In this document: positions 1 to 11,404 of the stretch, one piece after another
How the letters are laid out: each line of letters begins with the position of its first letter
How positions within the stretch are numbered: the first letter of the stretch is position 1
Translations under genes and position numbers: made by a program
Assembly: GCA_022702705.1 (NCBI GenBank)
Contig: CM040421.1
Coordinates: 77,680,121 to 77,744,120, forward strand
Source of the DNA: Papilionanthe hookeriana x Papilionanthe teres
Lineage: Eukaryota > Streptophyta > Magnoliopsida > Asparagales > Orchidaceae
Reading direction: 5' to 3'
Length of the DNA: 64,000 bases
The notes under the pieces: generated by a model
What the model was told of the DNA's origin: nothing
The model's database searches: none
Seen by the model: the letters and a program-made list of their open reading frames with translations, nothing else

Positions 1-895
1 AATTTAATTACTTCTTCATTTAAGAAAGAAAAAGATAAAAAAACTACTCAGATCTCATGCAGAAAACACAAGCAAACATTGATTTGAAAATAGAAATCAT
101 AAAGAAAACACAACAAGAAAAACTAAATATAAAAATAGAAATAAACACTTATCTGAAAATCTTTTCCACAGAACTTCGGAAGTTCCTTTGAAACTTGACA
201 TGCCACAGGACAACACTACAATGGTTGGCACCCAACTCTGTTGAATCCAACTCTGACTTTAAACTTCAATAAAAACTAGATAAATGTATGCAGGAAAATT
301 GGTGGAAAGAAGGTTTCACACCAACCCTTTCTCTTCTAAAACTAAACTAACTAAACTACAAACAATAAAAGACTAAAGGTAAAACTAGGAAACTAGAAGA
401 GAACTCTGAAAATTTGAAAAGTCTCTTGAAAACTAGACTCTCTAAAAACTTTAATCACTCTAACACTCATTACATAACATAATTTTAATAATAATCCAAA
501 AGGTGCCTTGGTGTCTCTTCAATTTATGTCCTGATTCAACGTATCCACCAAAAGATGCATCCATTCATTCAAATTTGCCGCCCATGGGAAGTTAAGGAAG
601 TCACCAACAAAAGTTGCTTCAAACACCCCTTGAAATTGGTGCAAAAAATGAAGAAAATTTGATTTTTAAATTTGGCGGCTAAGTGCCGACCTGGCGGCAC
701 TTAGCCGCCAAAGTCCAATGTTTTATTTTTTTCATTTTTTGCTTCAAATTTGATACAATTTTTCTCCTTTCATCATAATCACTCATTTTCATCATACTTG
801 CAAGAAAAAAACTAAATACCTTCCATTAAAGTGAAATATTATCAAAAATAGGTATAAAAATGTGCATAAAATCACTATATATTTTAGGTTTATCA
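1..895 (-). repeat. 3' LTR of the Athila-type element (truncated by window)
   Basis: On the minus strand it begins TGATAAACCTAAAATATAT at 895, right after a purine-rich tract. It aligns with about 4049-4936 of the 5' LTR throughout. Both copies carry the same GC-rich motif near 680-710 and 4722-4757 (variants of GGCGGCTAAGYGCCGACC), which stands out in the AT-rich LTR. Confidence 0.88.
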
Positions 896-1689
896 AAATC
901 TCCCAAACTTAAAATGTTACTTGTCCTCAAGTGACTCTTAATCACATAGAAAATTTTAGCATACAAATTACGTAATGAGTTTCTTAGGAAGGTAACAAAA
1001 TTTTGTACTAGAAATGGAATAGACTAATTTAGAAAAAATTTTAGTAATTAAGACCAACTTAAAGTTTAGAAAGTTCTTAGGTAAAGGATAATGTAAAATA
1101 TAGGTTTCTATCTAATTCAGAAATACTTGTAGATTTTTCAAAATATAGGATTCACACATATATTTTTCTCACTTAAAAATCTTTATTTGAAAGTAATTTT
1201 ACTTACTATATTATAACCTTAAGCATTAGATTTTCTCCTAACTTATATCTTATACTTTAGATATGGAACCAATTTTTTATTAGACCCTTAAATCCTCAAG
1301 CTTCTCCTTCCTTTTTACATACTATTTTTCACTTTTTTCACCTTTTTCTCTTTTTCTTTTTATTTTCTTTTGTTTCTTCCTTCTTTTTTTTATAAGTCAA
1401 GGATTAATATATCTGAATAGGCTTTTAATGATTTTGAATTCCACCATTCCATTTAAAATAAAGGTCTGATATACATCTTTCACTTAAAAATCATAATACT
1501 AGTATTTGGAAATTACTCCTCAATAAAAGAATTTTAAGTTTTGAAGAATAAAAGTCAAATCTTCTATTTATCCAAAAATACAATATTTCTTCCTAAAGAT
1601 AGTTGAACGATATTTAACACTTCTTTACTACGAAAATTTTAACTTTAAGTTTTTCATTATTACTATAAATTTTAACTAAATTTTCTTTT
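896..1689 (-). other. Non-coding internal tail of the gag-only Athila element
   Basis: This stretch lies between the end of the gag remnant and the 3' LTR. I see no reading frame of note. It has long pyrimidine tracts on the plus strand (about 1305-1390), which are purine tracts on the element's coding strand, as also seen in the related element at about 15790-15920. The pol genes expected here are absent. Confidence 0.6.
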
Positions 1690-2960
1690 GCATTTTGATA
1701 TACATCTTCCACTTCTCAGTTGAATTGCTTTTACATGTTCTTTATTTTTATCTCTTGGATTCACTTCAGTATTACTTGGAAGCATCCTTGGGATCTATTA
1801 CTTAATGAATTTGCAGTTGATTTCCCATATGTGACACCACTTCTTCGATAGACAACTTCTTCTCCTTTAGTTGTAAAGCATTGTTAAAACCTGGAGGATA
1901 TGTTAGTTTATAACTATTATTTCCTTGGTTGTTCCAGTTCCCTAAAGAGTTTACTTGGTGGTTCTCCCATTGTTGATTAATACCACCATGATTATTAGTA
2001 TTCTAGTTAAAGTTTTGATGATTCTTCGAATCTGGGTTATAATAATTGGAATATGGGTTATTAGGCTTGCTTATAACATTCAACATTTCTGGTGAAAAAT
2101 AAGAATCAACCATTTGGCCTAATGAATTTTCTTCAATCATGGAATTTGGCTGAGAAAAATGCATCCCAAATTGATCTATCTTCCTTGAAATTGTAGCAAC
2201 TTGATTTGCTAACATTGCAAAAGCATCATTTTCATGAAGACTGACTACATTTTTAGGATTTAACCATTCAGAAGGCCATTGAAAATTATTAGTAGACATT
2301 TCTTCAATTAAAGCATAAGCATAGAAAACTGTTTAAGCATTAATGATCCACCACCACCAGCATCAATAATTGATCTAAGAGATCCAACAAATTCATTGTA
2401 AAAGGTTTGTATTATTAACCAATCTGATATCGAATGATGTGGATATTTCTTGAGGAGATCTTTAAATCTTTCTCATTCTTTATATTTTGATTCACCTTCA
2501 AATTGGAAAAATGATATAATATCATTTCTCAACTTTGCATTCTTCGATGGTGGAAAATATTTAGCAAGGAATTTTTGTACTAAATCACCTGAAGTTCTGA
2601 TAGATCTAGATGCTAACAAATTTAACCATATCTTAGCTTTATCCCTTAGTGAGAAAGGAAAAAAATTTGATTCTAATAACATCATCTGAAACACCATCAT
2701 ATTTAAAAGTAGCACACAACTCTTGAAAATTAGCAAGATGCAAATTAGGATCTCAGTTGCTGCTCCCCCAAACTGATTATTAGACACCATTTGAATAATA
2801 TCAGGTTTAAGCTCAAAGGAAAAAGCAGCTACAGCAGGGTGTTGAATACTACCATGAAGTTCATCCACTGTAGGGTTAGCATAATCTCTTAAAGATTTGA
2901 ATTCTTGATGGATGTCAATATTTTGGTTTTGATGATTTGCCTTTTCTCGAATATTTTTAT
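1690..2960 (-). pseudogene. Athila-type gag pseudogene
   Basis: Gag capsid protein of a Ty3/gypsy Athila element. On the minus strand the reading frame can be followed from about 2960. The signature FFPFSLRDKAKIWLNLL appears at about 2630-2670, followed by FLAKYFPP and KLRNDI, which are typical of the Athila gag. After a frameshift near 2470 the segment continues to STNNFQWPSEWLNPKNV at 2250-2299 and then to an asparagine-rich region. Two compensating frameshifts lie between about 2660 and 2760. The frame degenerates by about 1700, where gag ends by deletion. Not functional. Confidence 0.85.
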
Positions 2961-3154
2961 CTTTTTCAAAATTTTTAATTTTTTTGATTTTCTGATAGTT
3001 CTTTCTAATTCAGAATTGTAAGGCACAAGTCCCTCAGAACCTGAACTACAAATACAACAATAAAATAAATAAAAACACAACACACTAACAAAAACAAAGA
3101 AAAGTAAAAATTTAAATTTTCCTTAATTTTCTTTAAAAATGCAGTTTTAATTAA

Positions 3155-3174
3155 TTTCCCCGGCAACGGCTCCA
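3155..3174 (-). other. Primer binding site, tRNA-Asp type
   Basis: The minus strand reads TGGAGCCGTTGCCGGGGA, one base different from the TGGCGCCGTTGCCGGGGA form typical of Athila elements and complementary to the 3' end of plant tRNA-Asp. It starts seven bases inside the LTR end (…GGGGATCA at 3188-3181). It fixes the element's orientation and the inner edge of the 5' LTR. Confidence 0.85.
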
Positions 3175-3180
3175 AAAACT

Positions 3181-4936
3181 TGATCCCCGACAAATATACG
3201 TGTGCAAATGTAATTTAGATATGAAAATTATTATTTTATAATATGGGATATTACACAGGTATACGTATTGTTAAGTAATATACGACTTTCTGATTAAGCC
3301 TCGAGATATCGAACCCACGGGGAAATGTAAAACTTTTTAAAGAAATAAGAAAATTATATTTTTACTTTTTAAATTACTTTTGAAACTATGTTTTGATTTG
3401 TAAAGTTTGAAAATTGTTTATGGCATTTTTGATATAAAGCTAAGCAGGAAATGAAAATTATCAGAACTTTAAAACACGATATAAAACACTTGGAAATAAA
3501 ATATCTTTTTCTTTCTCTTATAAAACAGTAATAATTATGAAAGTATTATTGTGGAAGTATTTAAATGTGTTGTGATAAATAGGAGCAAATTTATTATTTA
3601 TCCTTACTTGGTTCTATAAAGAACATTTTTTAATTTGAAATTTTAAAATTTTGAATATGGTTAGGCAGGGAAGATACCAGCTCTCACTTTAGAGTTCCTT
3701 CGATTCCCTCCATCTGGGAGCTAACTTCTCATAACAAAATTTAAAATATCAAACCAAATTTGGGGGCTTTAGCCTGTCAGTCTAAAGACCTCTAATTTTA
3801 CTCCCCATTAAAAACATATCTCCTAATATATATGCATTCAATTATATGGACTACAATTCTCACCCATATAATTGCATGTGATTTTTACCAATTTTTATTT
3901 GAGAAAATACCACATTGGATCTTACATAATCTCACAAAAAATTTAATATCTTAACTGGCCAAATTAATAAGTAAATTAAGTTCATGGAATTAAATCTTCG
4001 CAACTTATTCCAACTTTAAAGACTTATATATTCCACAATAATTCTACATAATTTAATTACTTCTTCATTTAATAAAGAAAAGATAAAGAAAACTACTCAG
4101 ATCTCATGAAGAAAACACAAGAAAATATTGATTTGAAAATAGAAATCATAAAGAAACACAATAAGAAAAACTAAATATAAAAACAGAAATAAACACTTTT
4201 CTAAAAATCCTTTCCACAAGACTCCGGAAGTTCATTTGAAACTTGACTTTCCACAGGACAACACTACAAAGGTTGGCGCCCAAATCTGTTGACTCTAACT
4301 CTAACTTTAAACTTAAATAAAAACTAGATAAATGGATGAAAGAAAATTAGTAGAAAGAAGGTTTCACACCAACCCTTTCTTTTCTAAAACTAAACTAACT
4401 AAACTATATACAATAAAAGATTGAAAGTAAAACTAGGAAACTAGAAGAGAACTCTGAAAATTAGAAAACACTCTTGAAAACTAGACTCTCTAAAAACTCT
4501 GATCACTCTTAGACTCATTACATGACATAATTTTAATAATAATCCAAAAGGTGCCTTCGTGTCTCTTCAATTTATGTCCTGATTCAACGTATCCACCAAA
4601 AGATGCATCCCTTCATTTAAATTTTCCACTCATGGAAAGTTAAGGAAATCACCATCAAAAGTTGCTTCAAACACCCCTTGAAATTAGCGCAAAAAATGAA
4701 GAAAATTCAATTTTTAACTCTGGCGGCTAAGCGCCGACCTGGTGGCGCTTTGCCGCCAAAGTCCAATTTTTCATTTTTTTTTGCTCCAAATTGGATCCAA
4801 TTTTGCTCCTTTCATCATAATCACTCATTTTCATCATACCTGCAAGAAAAAAATAAAATAGCTTCCATTAAAGTGCAATATTATCAAAATAGGTATAAAC
4901 ATGTGCATAAAAACACTATATATTTTATGTGTACCA
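3181..4936 (-). repeat. 5' LTR of the gag-only Athila-type element
   Basis: About 1.76 kb. On the minus strand it starts TGGTACACATAAAATATAT at 4936, matching the start of the 3' LTR with a few changes, and ends ATCA at 3181 next to the primer site. The outer edge falls inside a Copia integrase frame, whose codons can be read up to 4937. Confidence 0.85.
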
Positions 4937-6078
4937 GTGCCTTAAACTAGGTTTCCTTCGTGTTCACAGTTTAAAAAAAGACTTGGAACTGCCTTACTAG
5001 GAATCATGTTTAACAAATATGCAGCAGCCTTTAAGGCATGCATCCACAATGATGAGGGTAAAGAAGAATGACTCATCATAGTCCTAAACATTTCTATAAG
5101 ATTACGGTTTCGCCTTTCTGCAACACCATTTTGTTGTGGTGTTTGTGGTATAGTGTATTGAGCACATATGCCATTAGTTTGAAGGAATTTAGCAAATGGA
5201 CTTGGACATTGTCCAGATTCATTGTAACTTCCATAATATTCACCGCCTCTATCAGACCTTATAATTTTCACTTCTTGTCTAATTGTCTCTCAACCTCAGT
5301 TATATACACCTTTAAGACATCTATAGCTTGAGATTTTTGATGCAATAAGTAGACATACCCATAACGTGAAAAGTCATCAATAAAGGTGATAAAATATTTC
5401 TCTCCACCAAAAGATGGAACATCAAAAGGTCCACAAATATCAATGTGTATAATTTCAAGGAGTTGTGTGCTTCTTGTGGCGGCTTTCTTAAGTGTGTGAT
5501 TTGTGTGCTTTCCTTTAATACAATTTACACAGAGGCCAAGATAAGCAAAATCTAATTCATTAAGAATTTCATTCTTTACTAATCTTTAAATTCATTCTTT
5601 GGATATATGACCCAAATGTTTATGCCACAAATAAGCTAAATTTTCATTCATAAAACCACATTTAGTACTAATATTATGATGCAAAGTCATTAGAGTCTCA
5701 GTGAAAAGGTTATCAAGTATAAGCTTATATATGCCATCACAAAGAATATCAGAACCTATTAGATGATTGTGTTTAAACAAACTGAAACAAACATTTCCAA
5801 ATTTAAAGGATTATTCAATAGAATCAAGTTAGACAATGAAATCAAATTACAAGAAACAGAAGGGACATAAAGTGTTTGAAAAAGGTCTAAATGATGTCCA
5901 GTATCTAAAATCAACCGATAGGTTCCAATAGCTTCAACTGGTGCTTTGACTCGATTTGCCATAATGACAAAATTTTCATTTAGGTTTATGATTTGGGTTG
6001 TAAGGAATCCATGCATCATATTTGAAACATGAGTGGTATAACCAGAATCAATCCATCAAGTATTATAAGGAACTTCTG
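4937..6078 (-). pseudogene. Copia pol pseudogene: protease region and integrase
   Basis: The minus strand gives, in order, a protease region (LILDTGHHLDLFQTLYVP, about 5860-5920), the GAG-pre-integrase motif LWHKHLGHISKE (about 5592-5630) and the integrase core. In the core I see HIDICGPF, FIDDFSRYG, RSDRGGEY (about 5250) and QTPQQNGVAERRNR (about 5110-5150), so the DDE residues are recognisable. Stops and frameshifts separate these blocks. The last readable codons, after one more frameshift near 4970, correspond to the conserved TRRKPSLRH region and end at 4937, at the Athila LTR. Confidence 0.88.
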
Positions 6079-6945
6079 CTAAATTTGATTCAAAACATAC
6101 AGAAACACAAGGTTTACCTTTCTTTTCGAACCAGTCTTTGTGCTTTTGACACTCATTTTGATAGCATCCAGGCTTTCTACAAAAGTGGCACTTAATTCCT
6201 TTATGTTCCTCTTTGTGAATTGGGGCAGACGACACATTAATCTTTTGTGGTCCTTGCTAGCCCTTTCCATTCTTCATTCCAGGTTTCTTTACAGCTCTTC
6301 TTTGGTGACCCATGAGATTAATGGAGTGGTTTACTCCTTTCTTAAGCCTTACTTCATTTTGAAGGAGCATACATTGTAGTTCATTCACATTCAACATATC
6401 TTTCATAGTGTTATAGTTCATGTGAAATGGACCATACTCAGGAGGCAAAGAGTTAATGATAAATTGCACAAGGAAATTTTTATTCACTTCCATTCTCAGA
6501 GTCTTAAGTTTTGCTGCTATGTTCGTCATTTCAACGACATGCTCCTGCATAGTACGAGAACCATCAAATTTCATGTTGGTTAACATACTCAATAGTGTCC
6601 CAGCAAGAGGCTTATCAGTAGAGTCAGACTGAGAATAATTCTTAGATATTTTCATAAATTCCTTAGCACTTTCAGTGTTAGAAAATGTACACTTAATGTT
6701 GTTTGCTACAATAATTCGTATAAACATTAAGCCTAATCTGTTCGATTTTTCCCAAGCTTTATAGAAAGATATTTGCTCAACACTGCTAGAATAAGTAAGA
6801 GCAGGGGATTTCTCAGTCGTGAGTTCTAAATCAAGATCCAAAACGCCAAGGTGAAACTAGACTTGCTCACGCCATTCAGAGAAATTGAGCCCATTGAACG
6901 TTTGAATAGATGTAACTTGTGAATGAAGAGAAGCAGGAGTGGTTA
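6079..6945 (-). pseudogene. Copia gag pseudogene (UBN2-type, zinc knuckle)
   Basis: The minus strand encodes a UBN2-type Copia gag. It begins with FNGLNFSEWREQV near 6880, then a TAG stop at about 6857, then a long open segment from 6841 to 6257 with TLLSMLTNMKFDGS and INSLPPEYGPFHMNY, typical of this family. A zinc-knuckle region (Cys/His-rich, about 6150-6210) follows in another frame. Known role of the family: packaging of element RNA in virus-like particles. The stop and the frameshift make it inactive. Confidence 0.88.
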
Positions 6946-7560
6946 CTGTAAATAAATAAAACATGTCCATACATTAATGCTTCGAACATTAAACTTACAT
7001 AGATATTCATATGAAATCAGATTAAAATAATAATTATAATAATAACAGTGTATTGAAATCTCCTTTAGGTGATATAACAATACACGATAATAAACATAGT
7101 TGATGCTTGACTTAAATTTAATAATTGGTAATTGTTTATACTCAAATTAGACATGTTTATTATCTTTGGACATATAAACATATCTTAACTAAGTATATAA
7201 ATAGGCTATAATTATATTCAAATATTATAAAACAAATGATCAACCTTTTGGCAATCCACAAATATTTTATAATAAATGAATTTTATTATTTTTGTAATAA
7301 ATATTAAATTATTTCATAATAAGTATCACAAACTCTTGAGTAATTGAATTTATTTAATTTAACGTCTATTAAACTTATTTATTTGGTCACTTTGGCGACT
7401 CACAAGTCAAACATACCATCGACATCTAAACAATAATTTAAATTACATCAATTTACTTTAATGATCTAATTAAAGTTCTAATTCACACTGAAAATTTAAT
7501 ACAATTAATATAAATAAAATATATGAATCATAAATGAAAAATCATAAATTTAGTAATCAA
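6946..7560 (-). other. Copia leader between primer site and gag
   Basis: AT-rich sequence of about 0.6 kb with no open frame of note. On the minus strand a TTTATTTACAG sequence just before gag (near 6950) resembles a splice acceptor, so the leader might hold an intron, but this is a weak inference. Confidence 0.4.
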
Positions 7561-7573
7561 GGTTCTGATACCA
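7561..7573 (-). other. Primer binding site, tRNA-Met type
   Basis: The minus strand reads TGGTATCAGAACC, one base different from the common TGGTATCAGAGCC primer site complementary to initiator tRNA-Met. It starts two bases after the LTR end (TAACA at 7580-7576). Confidence 0.85.
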
Positions 7574-7575
7574 CA

Positions 7576-8266
7576 TGTTAGAAATGTATGTTAGAAATTT
7601 ATGACACAAATTCTAAAAATACATAATAGTCATGATCTTTTAAATTCATAATTTTTACATATGCATAATAGAGTAACACATACCTGTATTCATGATGATG
7701 AAATTTGATTTTGAAGAGATGGAGTTTCTCTCTCTAATCCCTTTCAACTTTCTGTATTTTCTGATTGAGGGAAATATAAAGGGTGTGTTTGGAAGAGAGA
7801 GGACCCATTCTTTAAATTATGCTCTATTTAACCATCATCCATATGATTTATGATAATTTAATAAATTAATTAATTTTTATAATAAAAAATCAATGACATA
7901 AGTTATTAAACTTTATTCATTTTAGGGGTTACATGCGTTAAAAATATAAATATCATAAGTTATCATAAGTTATGACATAAATAACATAACTTTTCATAAG
8001 TTATAAAAATTAAAAACTTAAGTTATGAGTTAAGAAAATAAATAACTTAAGTTATCATGAGTTATAAAAATAAATAACTTAAGTTATAATTTATTATGAC
8101 ATAAGTTATGAGTTAAGAAAATAAATAACTTAAGTTATCATAAGTTAACATTTATTATAACATAAGTTATGAGTTAAGAAAATAAAGAACTTATGTTATA
8201 AAATTAATGACATAAGTTATTGATAAGTTATTAAAATAAATATGAGCCACAAATAAAATTTTAACA
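7576..8266 (-). repeat. 5' LTR of the Copia element
   Basis: About 691 bp, starting TGTTA on the minus strand at 8266 and ending TAACA at 7576, a perfect 5-bp terminal inverted repeat. A TATA-like TTTATATTT on the minus strand lies near 7774-7782. The upstream part holds the AT-rich minisatellite described separately. Confidence 0.8.
7955..8225. repeat. AT-rich minisatellite inside the Copia LTR
   Basis: Repeated variants of ATAACTTAAGTTATCATAAG and GACATAAGTTATGAGTTAAG, with short inverted symmetry (AACTTAAGTT is its own complement). Units of roughly 40-60 bp recur about five times. It probably grew by local duplication; its palindromic units may fold into hairpins. Confidence 0.7.
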
Positions 8267-10054
8267 ATAATCTCCTCAAATATTCACTTTTCAATTGGAA
8301 CCCTGCCTCAGCCTCAAAATGATTGATAATTCACTTTATTTAAATTTTGAATCTTATTCTAACTGCTCGTCATTTTTCTTATAGTATATTAATAAAGAGA
8401 TATATTCTTCCTAATGGGATTCTTTTCGCCTTTGAAGCTCCATTAGTTAAAGATTTGGATGCGTGCACTATGTCAAATAATCATTTGTTAAGGACCTTCA
8501 CGTTACGACCAAATTCTTACGTATTTACATATCAAACACCTAAATTTTGCTTTTTGTATTTATGCCACCAAAATCTTCCATATTATATAAAAAATACCAC
8601 TATTTCAATTTTTAAAAGTGAAATACATCTTTTTATGGATATGTAGGCTGTAAAAAATGAAAAAGTTAAGGTTTAGGTGATAGATATGTAAATGTATACG
8701 ACGTTCGTGACTTCTTTGTAGTTTGTCTTTATTATTAACTTTCCTTATCTATTATCTTTGCGTAAGAGAAATAACACAGTTCTGATGGATAAAATCAAGC
8801 TTCAGGTTGATATTAAAGTTTAGAGATGGCCATCAAATGCAAATTAGCATCTTAAGTCCCTATCGAGTGTTTCACTTTGGGCTTTCATATTACTTATTTT
8901 TGTGATGCGAGTGTCATCTGAAATTTTGCCTTCTTGGGTCGTTGCTGCTCTCAGTTTTAATGTTTATCCAGGTAAGCGCATCTTCCCTTCGTTCAGAGGA
9001 AAATGAAACGTCTCTTTGTACTATGAAAATTAAAAAAAAAAAATTATTACAGTGCTACCATGGTCTAAACCTGCGTCATTTGGATTAGGAAGTTTCATAG
9101 GGAAAACCATTCTTGAGCCTGCCACTATAATTTATACACAAGTTGCTCAATAATAAGAGGTTAGTGCTCTCATTAAGAGAAGTACACCCACTAAGATTTA
9201 TAATTACCTAGTTGAGCTATTAAGAACCAACCATCTCAAAATGGTGGGGCTTCAAGGATTCTTTTTCTAACTCTTACTTCTCCGCGTTGAGGACCTTCGG
9301 TACTCCCTTCTAATTTTTGAGAAATTTACGGAATTCTTATGTCTTAAACATATCTATTATCTGAAATTTATTTTTTATATCCGTTAGTTGTTATAAACCT
9401 ATGCATTGATTTTTTTTATTTGGGAAAACTATTGTGTAGAATATTGCCCAGAGAATGAGGATCAACTATTTTACATCTCTTCATAGCATAAGTATTTTTT
9501 ATGACCTTCGATAACTATATTATTATAATATACTGCTAGCAATTTTAGTTGCACCAATATATTGCAAAATGTGAAGGTTAATAAAGAAGTTTATTAGTTA
9601 GACATTAATGAAATGTAATATTATTGTTTCTTACATTCCAATTCATATTCAAAAGTTATGATTTTCTATTTTAATTATTATCTTTTCTAAACAATTATTT
9701 TTGAATTTTAGCATTTATTCATTTTTCATAAAATTATTTCTTATAACAAATTTCATAAAATACTGAGAAAATTATGGTTGTTGTTATTATTATTATTGTT
9801 GTTGTTATTCAAATAGACACAATGTTTTTCGATTTTTTTTTCTACAAAAAAAATAATGAAACTGCTAAAAAAACCGCATGGTGCGGCACAAATCTCCTCT
9901 TCTTCCAACTTGTTTATCCACAGCTTCAGTTTTTTTTTTTCATCAGGCCTGATGTGAAGAGCTCTCAGAAGGTGCTCCCCGTTGTTCTGACAGTTGCTTG
10001 GTTTATTCTTTTTGCATTTGGCGATTTGCAGTTTTCATCCAAGCTATGGCTATA
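8267..10054. other. Unassigned AT-rich interval
   Basis: No transposon protein or known host gene is recognisable. There are two open stretches (8347-8646 and 9774-10061 on plus), but both look like chance frames in low-complexity sequence. At about 8850-8970 there is one exon-like frame with a hydrophobic stretch followed by CCAG/GTAAGC, a good splice donor. The interval may be host intergenic DNA or an old gene remnant. Confidence 0.4.
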
Positions 10055-10081
10055 TGTTTAATAAGATAAGATTGATGATAT

Positions 10082-10104
10082 TTCTCGAATATTCTAGAAT
10101 ATTC
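10082..10104 (+). promoter_or_regulatory. Perfect five-unit heat-shock element in a Copia LTR
   Basis: The sequence is TTC-tc-GAA-ta-TTC-ta-GAA-ta-TTC, alternating TTC and GAA triplets every five bases. This is the binding pattern of trimeric heat shock factors, here with five perfect units where three suffice. It lies about 230 bp before the inferred LTR end, upstream of where transcription would start. The heat-inducible Arabidopsis Copia element ONSEN is known to use such elements in its LTR. Whether this remnant responds to heat is inference. Confidence 0.75.
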
Positions 10105-10149
10105 TACCTAATCGTAAGTAGATGAATATTGAATGTTTGTATTAAATGA

Positions 10150-10167
10150 GAATACTCTAGAATATTT
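10150..10167 (+). promoter_or_regulatory. Second, degenerate heat-shock element
   Basis: The pattern is GAA-ta-CTC-ta-GAA-ta-TTT: two perfect units and two with one base changed, in the correct five-base phase. It lies 45 bp after the perfect element in the same LTR, so the LTR probably had two heat-shock factor sites. Confidence 0.55.
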
Positions 10168-10408
10168 AAATAGGAAAAATCTAGAACATGTTCTTTCTAT
10201 AAAGACTTGTACTGTTTTAAAATTTTTTAGATTTAGTATCTCATGCCTCTTACAAATGCATAACCATGATGTTGTCATGTATGCTGAAAAGTATTCAGCA
10301 ACGTCTGGTAATCCATATCTCTCACTTCTCTTCACAAATATTTAATAATTTGTATCAAAGCCTTGTTTGATTATTCTTTGGCCGTTGCACAATTTCATTG
10401 TGTCTACA

Positions 10409-11404
10409 ATGGCCGACTTCAACTGCTCATTTGTCTCGATATCAAAATTCAATGGAGAAAATTATGGTTTTTGGTCCATCAAAGTGAAGACCTATTTTTA
10501 CTCTAAATATTGATGGAAGATTGTTGAAAAAGATTCCTTCAACTAATCAAAATTAGCCAATTTAAGAGAATCAATAAAATGACTCTGATCAAGTATTAAT
10601 TGTTTACAACATGCAATGAATGATGACATCTCTCTTCAAACCATAGATGAAATAATTGTAGGACAAGCGTAGGACAGCTTACTGCTGAAGTTTTAAGGAA
10701 GTAAGAAGGAATGCTTTATTAATCTTAGACAAGAATTTGAGAATCTTAAAATGAAGGATAAAGAGATTGTAAAGGATTATTATTCTAAGATCAAGAAAAT
10801 AGTTAATCAAATGTGAGCTTATGGATCAACCATTTATGATAAAAAGATATTAATTTCTTTTACAACATGTACACTTCATCACATTACTAAATCTACTTAG
10901 CAAGGGTCAAATTATCAAGAAAGGATGATCTTTGAATTTTAGGTGAGATGCTTGCTCAATATATGAAATGTAGGACAAATATCTACAAATTGCAAAGATC
11001 AAGATGAATGATAACAAGTGTTTTCCTATTTAGTAGAGATACAAAAATATTATTGCGATAATGATACAAATAAATGAGTGGGTGCTTTGGCACAAGAAAC
11101 TTGGCCATTTTAGCTTTTGAGGACGAAAGATTCTTCACTAAAATGACCTGCTAAGAGATCTCCCCACAAATAAATAAAATGAATGATGCTTGTGAAGGAT
11201 GCTTACTCGACAAACAACATCGACAGTCATTTCCATCAAGCAAAGCATGAAGATCTAGGGAGCCATTAGAACTCATGCAAACTAACATTTATGAACTAAT
11301 GCATACTACTTCACTTGATCAAAACATGTACCTCAACATTTTCATTGATGACTAAACAAAAATGACATGGGACTATTTCTTGCGAGAACGATCACAAGTA
11401 TTTA
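10409..11404 (+). pseudogene. Copia gag and integrase N-terminal pseudogene
   Basis: The ATG at 10409 opens MADFNCSFVSISKFNGENY, the typical start of a Copia gag, and the frame continues to FWSIKVKTYF before stops. Further gag blocks (LKMKDKEIVKDYYSKIKKI, about 10745-10800) follow in shifted frames. From about 11085 the block WHKKLGHF, GCLLDKQHRQSFP and NIFIDD (about 11335) identifies GAG-pre-integrase and the start of integrase. The frame can be followed to about 11404. At least six stops; not functional. Confidence 0.82.

Larger units (their letters stand above)
1..4936 (-). mobile_element. Athila-type LTR retrotransposon, gag-only, cut by window start
   Basis: Bases 1-895 and about 4049-4936 are near copies of each other, which defines two LTRs in minus orientation. 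A tRNA-Asp-type primer site lies just inside the 5' LTR and a purine-rich tract (minus strand of about 896-910) just inside the 3' LTR. The internal part is only about 2.3 kb and holds gag but no protease, RT or integrase, so this is a non-autonomous deletion derivative. Its 5' LTR abuts a Copia integrase reading frame at 4936/4937, so it inserted into that Copia element. The target-site duplication cannot be checked because the 3' LTR runs off the window. Confidence 0.88.
4937..8266 (-). mobile_element. Copia LTR retrotransposon, 5' part
   Basis: In minus orientation the order is 5' LTR (8266-7576), tRNA-Met primer site, gag, protease region, GAG-pre-integrase and integrase core, which is Copia order. 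The element stops inside the integrase where the Athila-type LTR starts; RT, RNase H and the 3' LTR are missing from the window. Stops and frameshifts occur throughout. It is therefore older than the Athila insertion. Confidence 0.9.
10055..11404 (+). mobile_element. Copia remnant with heat-shock-element LTR
   Basis: In order on the plus strand: a short LTR (about 10055-10336; edges uncertain, no second LTR to compare), a degenerate tRNA-Met-type primer site (TTGTATCAAAGCC near 10350-10362), a gag starting at 10409, then a GAG-pre-integrase and integrase N-terminal block. It ends at about 11404, where a minus-strand Tat/Ogre protease frame begins. Many stops show that it is old. Confidence 0.75.

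Noticed and set aside
9774..10061. 95-codon plus-strand frame starting with Val/Ile repeats
   Set aside because: It begins in a GTTATT microsatellite and runs into the Copia LTR; nothing in it resembles a known protein.
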